Source of the DNA: Pseudomonas fragi
GTDB taxonomy: Bacteria > Pseudomonadota > Gammaproteobacteria > Pseudomonadales > Pseudomonadaceae
Direction: 5' to 3'
Assembly (NCBI RefSeq): GCF_900105835.1
Contig: NZ_LT629783.1
Coordinates: 3,370,501 to 3,434,500 of the forward strand
Length of the DNA stretch: 64,000 bases
Below, in pieces: positions 20,109-26,870 of the stretch (position 1 is the stretch's first letter; the number at the start of each line of letters is the position of its first letter). A model generated the notes under the pieces. That model saw only the letters and a list, made by a program, of their open reading frames with translations, had not been told where the DNA came from and ran no database searches. The position numbers and the translations under genes are program-made.

Positions 20109-21233
20109 TCATTTGCCTTGCGCCTGTTTGAGCGCCAGCACGTCTTTTGGCGTCACCATGTCGCCCTTGTTGTTACCCCAGGCGTTGCGCTCGTAAGTGA
20201 CGACGGCAGCGATGTCGACTTCCGACAGTTGCTTGCCAAACGCGGCCATTGCCGTGCCAGGTTTGCCGAAGAACACGCGGTGCAGGTGATCGGCGGCAGG
20301 CCCGGTGGCAATCGGCGACCCCTTGAGTGCCGGGAACATGGGCGGCAGGCCCTGGCCCTGAGCCTGGTGACAGGCCACGCAAGCGGTGTGGTAGACCTTG
20401 TCACCCCGCGCCACCAGTTCGTCGAGGGTCCACTCCTTGCTGGTCAATTCCTTGAGTTGCGCGGCCTGGGCCTTGCGTTCGGCTAACCAGGTGTCGTAAT
20501 CGGCCCTGGTTTTGACATCGACCACGATCGGCATGAAACCGTGGTCCTTGCCGCACAGCTCGGCACATTGGCCGCGATAGATGCCGGGCTTCTCGACGCG
20601 GGTCCAGGCTTCGTTGATAAAACCGGGGATGGCGTCACGCTTGACCGCGAAGGCCGGCACCCACCAGGAGTGGATCACGTCGGCCGACGTCACCAAAAAT
20701 CGCACCTTGGCGCCAATGGGCAACACCAGCGGTTCATCGACTTCGAGCAGGTAATGCTCGCCCTTGGGGGCCTGGTTATGGATTTGATCAGCGGGGGTGG
20801 CCAGGTTGCTGAAGAACTCGACGTCCTGGCCCAGGTATTTGTAATGCCATTTCCACTGATAGCCGGTGACCTGGATATCCACATCCGAGTCACTGCTGTC
20901 ATAGATATGGATCAGGGTGCGGGTCGCCGGTACAGCCATGGCGATCAGGATCACCAGGGGGATGATCGTCCACAGGATTTCGACTTTGGTGCTCTCGTGG
21001 AAGCTGGCGGCCTGCTGGCCGGTGGAGCGACGGTGAACGATCATCGACCAGAACATGGCCCCGAAGACGATGATGCCGATCACCACACAGATCCAGAAGA
21101 TGGTCATGTGCAGGTTGAAGACCGCATGGCTGACTTCGGTTGCACCCGGCGCCATATTCACGGTCCAGGCCGCTTGTGCCTGGCCGAACACTGACCACAA
21201 CAGCAGGCCCATCCATAGGTGTGGATGTCGCAT
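20109..21233 (-). CDS. coxB: Cytochrome c oxidase subunit II with fused cytochrome c domain
   Basis: Accepts electrons into the binuclear CuA centre. The 374-residue protein has a signal peptide (GQAQAAW), two membrane helices, a cupredoxin domain with CuA ligands Cys223, Cys227, His231 and Met234 (GQCAELCGKDHGFM) and a C-terminal cytochrome c domain with haem-binding Cys285, Cys288 and His289 (CVACH), which makes it caa3-like. The start at 21233 (MRHPHLWMG) has AGGGGAAC upstream. It heads the nine-gene operon running down to the SCO gene. Confidence 0.95.
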   Translation of the reverse strand: MRHPHLWMGLLLWSVFGQAQAAWTVNMAPGATEVSHAVFNLHMTIFWICVVIGIIVFGAMFWSMIVHRRSTGQQAASFHESTKVEILWTIIPLVILIAMAVPATRTLIHIYDSSDSDVDIQVTGYQWKWHYKYLGQDVEFFSNLATPADQIHNQAPKGEHYLLEVDEPLVLPIGAKVRFLVTSADVIHSWWVPAFAVKRDAIPGFINEAWTRVEKPGIYRGQCAELCGKDHGFMPIVVDVKTRADYDTWLAERKAQAAQLKELTSKEWTLDELVARGDKVYHTACVACHQAQGQGLPPMFPALKGSPIATGPAADHLHRVFFGKPGTAMAAFGKQLSEVDIAAVVTYERNAWGNNKGDMVTPKDVLALKQAQGK

Positions 21234-21249
21234 CGCGGTGTTCCCCTTT

Positions 21250-21261
21250 GTTTTTCTTGTT
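21250..21261 (-). promoter_or_regulatory. Candidate Hfq/Crc CA-motif at the coxB ribosome site
   Basis: On the coding strand AACAAGAAAAAC fits the AAnAAnAAn pattern bound by Hfq with Crc in pseudomonads. It lies directly upstream of the AGGGGAAC ribosome site of coxB, where binding would block translation. Confidence 0.4.
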
Positions 21262-21388
21262 ATTGCGCCGGTCTGCATCAGTACACGGGCAGCGCTACAA
21301 GGGGGCGGTGTTCAAACCAGCTGTCTATTACCGCCGAGCCTCGTCTGCTCAAGCAGTCGGGCGTCATCGAATAACGGTTACAGAAACG

Positions 21389-21416
21389 AGTATAGACACC
21401 GGGCCCAACCCCGCAA
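21389..21416 (-). promoter_or_regulatory. Candidate sigma-70 promoter of the cox operon
   Basis: Leftward -35 TTGCGG and -10 TATACT separated by 16 bases; the leader to coxB would be about 150 bases. The rest of the 344-base coxB/21578 gap holds no gene that I can see. Confidence 0.45.
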
Positions 21417-21577
21417 TACGAGGGGCCAAAACAATGAAATAAGGGACCATCGACAAATGGCACTCACTGCCTGGTCACAAAATGAATAACAATACTCCCC
21501 CTGAAAAAGCCCTTTCCTTGACTTGAGAAGGCTACTTTTAAAGTACCTCCCTGCCTGACACCCCCCCTGGAGTTCCC

Positions 21578-22213
21578 ATGAACACCGCCGCCATCCGCGT
21601 GCAGATCTCGCGTGCCCAAGAACATGAGGCCAGCACGGGCCTGCTCGCCAAGCATCTGGCCGCTCAATTGCCACACCTGCACACCGCTATTCAACTGCCT
21701 GAAGTCGACCGTAATGTGGTGATGACGCGTTTTGTCAGCGCCTATATCGACCAGGTGCCCGACTTGCTTGATGCGGCCAATGAAGTTGCCCGCGAAGCCG
21801 GTATCGAGTCGCAGATCACACCCATCCTGAAAATCGCCGAGCAGTTTTTTGCCCAGCCACTGCCGCTGCTTGATGGCCACGAAGGGCTGGAGGGTTTGCT
21901 GGACGAGGCTTACCTGGCGCACCGCCTGGTCGAAGAGGTCAACGATCTTTATATCAAGCACTTCCAGCAGCCGCTGATTCCGCTGGACATGACCGTGGCC
22001 AACCTGATTGCCCACCAGTTGATCGGCGAAGACTTCGCCAACCAGCTGGACGCCGCCGTGCATCATGCCGTTGACCTGATGCTCAACGAAGAGAGCTTTG
22101 CCCTGGAGTCGGTCGAGGCCTACCGCGAGCGCCTGACCAGCCCCGAGACCGGCGCTGCCTGGAAGCGCTGGCCGTGCCTGTCCAAGCAATTGGGCGTTGG
22201 CCTGGCGTTGTAA
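21578..22213 (+). CDS. Conserved hypothetical protein, PA0104-like
   Basis: A 211-residue cytoplasmic protein without signal peptide, membrane helix or recognised catalytic motif; largely helical and acidic (for example VDRNVVMTRFVSAYIDQVPDLLDAANEVA). CTGGAG lies upstream of the ATG. It is divergent from the cox operon and corresponds by position to PA0104, next to coxB in PAO1. I do not recognise a function; its steady company with the oxidase genes is the only hint. Confidence 0.85.
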   Translation: MNTAAIRVQISRAQEHEASTGLLAKHLAAQLPHLHTAIQLPEVDRNVVMTRFVSAYIDQVPDLLDAANEVAREAGIESQITPILKIAEQFFAQPLPLLDGHEGLEGLLDEAYLAHRLVEEVNDLYIKHFQQPLIPLDMTVANLIAHQLIGEDFANQLDAAVHHAVDLMLNEESFALESVEAYRERLTSPETGAAWKRWPCLSKQLGVGLAL

Positions 22214-22230
22214 GATTTTTGCAGGCTTTT

Positions 22231-22317
22231 TGTGGGAGCTGGCTTGCCTGCGAAGCAGTCGCTGCGGTTTAACTGACGGACCGCGTTGAAGCCATCGCGA
22301 GCAAGCCCGCTCCCACC
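22231..22317. repeat. REP pair in convergent 22213/22329 gap
   Basis: Left arm GTGGGAGCTGGCTTGCCTGCG, right arm the standard inverted REP CGCGAGCAAGCCCGCTCCCAC; the two arms are of different subtypes. Confidence 0.85.
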
Positions 22318-22328
22318 GATCATGCCGC

Positions 22329-23042
22329 TTAAAACCGCGCTTTGGGCGTCGCGCTCGGGATCGGGCTGGTGCCGTCCAGCGGCAGGAAGGCGCCCTTGTC
22401 GGCATCGTAGGCCTTGATGGCGCTGGTTTCGATGTCGTACACCCAGCCATGAATAAACAGATGCCCGTTGGCCATGCGTGACGCCACCGACGGGTGCGTG
22501 CGCAAGTGCTGCAGTTGGGCAATCACGTTTTCTTCGGTCAGCACATGCATGCTTTCCGATTCATTTGCGCAGTTGCAGTTGTCCTGCACCATGGTCTTGG
22601 CCACTTCCACGTGGTGCAACCAGGCTTTTACCGTCGGCATTTTTTTCAGGCTGGCGGGGTTGAGCACGGCGCGCATCGCGCCACAATCGGAATGCCCGCA
22701 AATGATGATGTGCTGCACGCCAAGTGCCAGTACCGCGTACTCGATGGCCGTGGAAACACCCCCGTTCATCTGGCCGTAAGGCGGTACAACGTTGCCCACG
22801 TTACGGGTCACGAACAGATCGCCCGGTGCGCTCTGGGTGATCAGCTCCGGCACGATGCGCGAATCGGCGCAGGCGATAAACATCGCCCGCGGGTTTTGCG
22901 CCGTGGCGAGTTTTTTGAAAAAAGCTTCTTGTTCAGGGAAGATTTCGTGATGAAAGTGCAAAAAGCCATCAACGATATGGTGCAGTGCTGTGTCGGCACT
23001 TTCGGCCGCGGCCGAGGCCTGTGGTTTAGGCTTGTCAGTCAT
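22329..23042 (-). CDS. Beta-class carbonic anhydrase
   Basis: Interconverts CO2 and bicarbonate. The 237-residue protein has zinc ligands Cys58 (CADSR), His117 and Cys120 (GHSDC) and the catalytic Asp60/Arg62 dyad. The start at 23042 (MTDKPKPQ) is supported by an AGGGAT site; six more in-frame codons upstream are possible. A Pro/Ala-rich linker precedes the domain and the C-terminus (residues 210-237) is extended and probably disordered. It converges on the PA0104-like gene across a REP pair. Confidence 0.94.
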   Translation of the reverse strand: MTDKPKPQASAAAESADTALHHIVDGFLHFHHEIFPEQEAFFKKLATAQNPRAMFIACADSRIVPELITQSAPGDLFVTRNVGNVVPPYGQMNGGVSTAIEYAVLALGVQHIIICGHSDCGAMRAVLNPASLKKMPTVKAWLHHVEVAKTMVQDNCNCANESESMHVLTEENVIAQLQHLRTHPSVASRMANGHLFIHGWVYDIETSAIKAYDADKGAFLPLDGTSPIPSATPKARF

Positions 23043-23085
23043 CGTTGTATCCCTGGGCAAAAGTGGTAGCGGATGTTACCTGAAG

Positions 23086-23580
23086 TCATTTCTCCGTCAA
23101 AATACCCAGTGCTTTGGCCGCTTCTTCCAGCTCCAGCTCACTGAATACCTGTACTCCGGCACGGGTCAACAAGGCCGCAGTTACGCCCTGCCCCTCGACT
23201 TTTACCCCACTAAAGCTGCCGTCATAGGTTAGCCGGTTGCCGCAGGACGGGCTGTTGGCCTTGAGAATAGCAAGGCGGATGCCATGACGCTCAACCAGCG
23301 CCAGAGCCTGACGCGCCCCGGACACAAACGCCTCGGTTACGTCTTCGCCTTCGGTGGTGATGACCGCAGCCTTGCCCGCGAGCACCTCGACGCCCTGGCC
23401 ACCAGGGATTTCTGCTGCGGCGCGTGGCGTGGGCAAACCCCCCGCGACTTCCGGGCACAGGGCTATCACCCGGCCTTCAGCCTGCCATTGCGCCAGTTGT
23501 GCATAGGGGCCGCTGGCGCCGCCGTCGTAACGCACACGGTGGCCCAGCAGGCAACGGCTGACCAATACTTTGGGGCTCAT
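23086..23580 (-). CDS. DUF523 family protein
   Basis: A 164-residue protein of the DUF523 (YbbK-like) family. Conserved features are SRCLLGHRVRYDG at the N-terminus, CPEVAGGLPTPR (about 42-53) and LKANSPSCG (about 107-115), so three cysteines are placed as in the family and could bind metal or a cluster. The function is unknown. Its start overlaps the stop of the upstream oxygenase gene by four bases, so the two are translationally coupled. Confidence 0.88.
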   Translation of the reverse strand: MSPKVLVSRCLLGHRVRYDGGASGPYAQLAQWQAEGRVIALCPEVAGGLPTPRAAAEIPGGQGVEVLAGKAAVITTEGEDVTEAFVSGARQALALVERHGIRLAILKANSPSCGNRLTYDGSFSGVKVEGQGVTAALLTRAGVQVFSELELEEAAKALGILTEK

Positions 23581-24212
23581 ACAAACACCTCGGTGGCGCG
23601 ACGGCGAAACCAGCCGGTCAACGACAGGCGGTCACGGGTGGCAGGCATCACTTCGTGGGGGATTTCGCCGGAGAGAAAGACCACCAGGCAACCGCCTGTC
23701 GGCAACACGTCATAGTCGACATTGCCGTCCAGGTACATGCGCAAATGCCCGCCATGTTCTGGCAACCAGCCTTGATTGAGATAGACCACGGCCGAAACCA
23801 TGCGCCGGTCATCATCACGGAAACGGTCCAGATGCTTGAGGTAAAACGCCCCGGGCGGGTACAGGGCAAAGTGGCTTTCAAAGTCCTCCAGGCCCAAAAA
23901 AAGCCTGCGATTCATGGCGATTCGCAGGCTTTCCATCAACCCCAGGTAACTGTCGCAGGCCAAAGCCTCACCCGGCTCCAACCATTGAATATGGTCCCCG
24001 CGAATACCTTCGCGGACCTCCTGCGTCACGCCGCGCCCTACCGCTGCCGGGGTCAGTTCGCCCTCGGCAGAACGTTTATGGCACTCAGCCGCCAGTTCGA
24101 GGGTCAGAGCCTCGGGCAGGAAGATAGTTTGCTGTGACCATCCCTGCGTATACAGGTCGTCGACGATGCGTAGCAACAGCGGGTGATCAGAGGGTATGTG
24201 CATGGCGCGCAT
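23577..24212 (-). CDS. PHD-like 2-oxoglutarate/Fe(II) prolyl hydroxylase
   Basis: A 211-residue oxygenase with the full double-stranded beta-helix site: iron ligands His127 and Asp129 (KHLDRF) and His186 (PHEVMP), and the 2-oxoglutarate arginine Arg195. The segment IRGDHIQWLEP (70-80) and YLNQGW/GGHLRMY closely resemble the human HIF hydroxylase PHD2. The Pseudomonas enzyme PPHD with these features hydroxylates a proline of EF-Tu, so EF-Tu is the likely substrate (inference). An ATG at 24203 (MHIPSDHP) is an alternative start. It overlaps the DUF523 gene by four bases. Confidence 0.85.
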   Translation of the reverse strand: MRAMHIPSDHPLLLRIVDDLYTQGWSQQTIFLPEALTLELAAECHKRSAEGELTPAAVGRGVTQEVREGIRGDHIQWLEPGEALACDSYLGLMESLRIAMNRRLFLGLEDFESHFALYPPGAFYLKHLDRFRDDDRRMVSAVVYLNQGWLPEHGGHLRMYLDGNVDYDVLPTGGCLVVFLSGEIPHEVMPATRDRLSLTGWFRRRATEVFV

Positions 24213-24364
24213 AGTATCGAGCCGCCTCAAAATCTGACAGCTCCGTCTGGCTGCCAACGTCGAAAAAAAACACTTGGGCATTTTAAGCCTACAAGAGCGA
24301 GAGGAATTCTCGACAAGTCCTACGCCACACCCGGACAATAGCGCCCTGCAGACAGGAGCCCCCC

Positions 24365-25117
24365 ATGCACCGCTTGTTTTTACTGTTAATGATGTTTTGT
24401 ACGTTACCCGCATGGGCAGATAACCTCGATGATCTGTTTACGGTCGCCGGCTGGCCACAACAACGTGCGCACTTCAATGACGCACTGAGCGCTGCCCAGG
24501 AACGCTACCGCAACAATTTGCCGCCTGCGGTCTATCAAGCGCTGGTCAATAACAGCAACCAGCGCTTTGAAGCTGCGGCGATGGACAAGCGTGCCAGGGA
24601 CCAGATGCGCAGCAATTTGCCTGACCCAAAGCCGGCCTTGATGTTTTTTCGCTCGCCCCTGGGCGGCAAGATTGTCTCTGCCGAGTTGCTGGCCACCCGC
24701 CGCGACCAATTGGCCCAGCACGCCCAGGGCCTGCCGCGCATGGAGGCTGACGCCACCCGCCAGTTGCTGATCAATCATTTGTCCCGTGCACTGCCTGCGC
24801 GGGAAGCCGGGGCCGAGGTCAGCCTGGCAATTGCCGGTGTTGCCGCTGACAGCTTGAGTTCGATGATCCCCGGGCTACTGGGCGGCGGGCAAGCGCAAAG
24901 CATGTTGAACAGCCAGCGCCAACGCCTCATGGATCAGATCGGCGGTGAGCTGGATAACACCTTGCTCTATGTGTATCGCGACCTGTCTGACCCGGAACTG
25001 GAAGAGTTCGTCACCTTCGCCCAGTCGCCTGACGGCAAGACCTATTATCAGGCTGCTCTGGCTGCAGTTCGCGCCGGATTGGCGGTGGGGCAAAGCACTG
25101 CAAGCCTGAACCCATAA
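24365..25117 (+). CDS. Exported protein, DUF2059-like C-terminus
   Basis: A 250-residue protein with a signal peptide (LPAWA cleavage near residue 18), AGGAG ribosome site and a helical mature region. The C-terminal LSDPELEEFVTFAQSPDGK resembles the DUF2059 pattern (a helix then FxxSPxG). No catalytic motif is evident. It is divergent from the oxygenase-DUF523 pair. Function unknown. Confidence 0.75.
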   Translation: MHRLFLLLMMFCTLPAWADNLDDLFTVAGWPQQRAHFNDALSAAQERYRNNLPPAVYQALVNNSNQRFEAAAMDKRARDQMRSNLPDPKPALMFFRSPLGGKIVSAELLATRRDQLAQHAQGLPRMEADATRQLLINHLSRALPAREAGAEVSLAIAGVAADSLSSMIPGLLGGGQAQSMLNSQRQRLMDQIGGELDNTLLYVYRDLSDPELEEFVTFAQSPDGKTYYQAALAAVRAGLAVGQSTASLNP

Positions 25118-25131
25118 AACTACGGTGCCCT

Positions 25132-25183
25132 TGGGGGAGCGGCCTTGCTCGCGATGGCATCGCAGGCAAGCCAGCTCCTGCAG
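25132..25183. repeat. Shortened REP pair
   Basis: A compact version of the two-armed REP: left arm GGGGGAGCGGCCTTGCTCGCG, right arm CGCAGGCAAGCCAGCTCCTGC, almost abutting (spacer of about 8 bases). It lies between convergent genes. Confidence 0.7.
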
Positions 25184-25195
25184 CAAGAGTCAGTC

Positions 25196-26137
25196 TCAGA
25201 GATACTGGTCCAGAAAGCCGAAATACTGCTCGCGTATTGCGGCCGTTTCATTCGCCAGATGGTGCCGCGCTTCAGGCAACAACAGCACCCGGGGCTGATT
25301 GAACCGGGTTTTGAGCACTTCAAGGTTATGTTGCCAATCCACGGTTTTATCAGCCTGGCCCTGAACCACCAAAGGCTGACGCGCACTCGGCGACGCGTTC
25401 TCTATTCGCGGGATCCAGCGCGCCAGCGCGCCCACCCAGGCCGTGGGCAAACGCAGCGGTTGCAGCGGGTCGGCTTGCAGGAACGGCAAGAAAGCCGGGT
25501 CGTTGGAGTTCTCGCTAAAACGCCGGGCAATGCCTTTTACGAACGGGCGCAGCAGGTAGTAGCTGAGTTTTGACCAGCCCCAGTCTTTGGGCCGCACCAG
25601 CGGCGAGAGCAGAATGGCCTTGCCCTGGGCCGGGCTTTGCTCGCCGTAGCGCAGCAGGTGATCGAGCACAATGGCCCCACCCGTACTCTGCCCGCACAAG
25701 TGCCAGGGCTGCGGTAATTGCAATGATTGAGCTTCGATAAACAGACCTTGCAGCACCGCCTGGTATTGGGCGAAATCATCGATGCTGGCCCGTTCGCCAC
25801 TGGACAGGCCGTGCCCTGGCAGGTCGCAGGCAATCACCACAAACCCGCGGTTCAACCCCCACTCGATCACATGCCGATACAGCCCCATGTGATCGTAAAA
25901 ACCGTGAATCACAAACAGCGTGGCCACTGGCGGGGCATCAGGCCACCACACCTGGCTGACGATTTCATAACCGCCCGCATTGAAGCGCCCCAACTGGCGT
26001 TTGACTGCCGGTGAGCGCTGTGCGAAATCCAGCCCGTAAAAACGCTGGTACGCCAGCGCCTCACTCGATAGCGGCTGCCCGGCGGCCAACGGCTGCAGGC
26101 TGGCACGCAAGGAATCGGGAGAAAACGGGGCAGGCAT
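25196..26137 (-). CDS. Alpha/beta hydrolase (monoacylglycerol lipase-like)
   Basis: A 313-residue serine hydrolase of the lysophospholipase/monoacylglycerol lipase type (Hydrolase_4). The oxyanion segment is VIHGFYDHMGLY, the nucleophile elbow CGQSTGG, and the acid and base are probably in QGQADKTVDW and EARHHLANE. No signal peptide. The substrate is not known; a fatty-acyl ester is likely. GGAAG precedes the ATG. Confidence 0.88.
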   Translation of the reverse strand: MPAPFSPDSLRASLQPLAAGQPLSSEALAYQRFYGLDFAQRSPAVKRQLGRFNAGGYEIVSQVWWPDAPPVATLFVIHGFYDHMGLYRHVIEWGLNRGFVVIACDLPGHGLSSGERASIDDFAQYQAVLQGLFIEAQSLQLPQPWHLCGQSTGGAIVLDHLLRYGEQSPAQGKAILLSPLVRPKDWGWSKLSYYLLRPFVKGIARRFSENSNDPAFLPFLQADPLQPLRLPTAWVGALARWIPRIENASPSARQPLVVQGQADKTVDWQHNLEVLKTRFNQPRVLLLPEARHHLANETAAIREQYFGFLDQYL

Positions 26138-26245
26138 AGGGGCTTCCAGACAGGGCGCGGGCGCGCAAAACAGGCTTTATAGACCATCGATATTCATCTG
26201 TCAGGTCAGGCATGGCAAGCTACGCGGCCTTCAAGGAGCTTTTGC

Positions 26246-26833
26246 ATGCCGCTGCCCACGCCCAAAACCCTGCTGGCCTGCCTGCTGGCGCTGATCTGCG
26301 CGGCGGGGCTGTGGGCCGCTTACGACTGGTTCCAGGGCCGCTACATTCGCGCCTTCAGCGAGCAGACCGCGGTATTTGCCGGGGACATCCTCAGCCTGCC
26401 CGCCGAGCTGTCCGGCCCCGGGGCAATCCGCGTGGTGCACTTCTGGGACCCGGCTTGCCCGTGCAACGTCGGCAACCAGCAGCACCTCAGCGAGCTGCTG
26501 GCTCATTACGCGCCCCAAGGCGTCGAGTTCTATTCGCTGCAAAAGCCCGGCAGCCGCGGTCAGCTCCCCGCCACCCTGGGCGCCATCAAACCCCTGCACA
26601 GCCTGCCCGGCGCCGAGCGCCTGAGCGCCAGCCCGGCGGTCGCCATCTGGGACCGCAGCGGCCAGTTGGCCTACTTCGGCCCTTACAGCGAAGGTGCCAC
26701 CTGCAATGCCAGCAACAGCTTTATCGAGCCGATCCTGCAAGCCCTGAGCGAGGGGCGCCCGGTCAAGGCCACGCACACGATGGCGGTGGGCTGTTACTGC
26801 GCGTGGCAGGACGAGCGCTCTGCCCGGCCATAA
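26246..26833 (+). CDS. Thioredoxin-like membrane-anchored protein (DUF6436-like)
   Basis: A 195-residue protein with one N-terminal membrane helix (about 8-26) and a periplasmic thioredoxin-like domain. VVHFWDPACPCNVGNQQHL gives a CPC motif, shifted from the classical CxxC, and two more cysteines pairs occur (TCNA, GCYC at the C-terminus). It resembles the DUF6436 family, function unknown, perhaps thiol or metal related. A strong AAGGAG precedes the ATG. The acylase gene follows after 37 bases in the same direction, so they may be co-transcribed. Confidence 0.78.
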   Translation: MPLPTPKTLLACLLALICAAGLWAAYDWFQGRYIRAFSEQTAVFAGDILSLPAELSGPGAIRVVHFWDPACPCNVGNQQHLSELLAHYAPQGVEFYSLQKPGSRGQLPATLGAIKPLHSLPGAERLSASPAVAIWDRSGQLAYFGPYSEGATCNASNSFIEPILQALSEGRPVKATHTMAVGCYCAWQDERSARP

Positions 26834-26870
26834 CGCTGTGGCGCCCACGACCCGAACAAGGAATTGCTCC

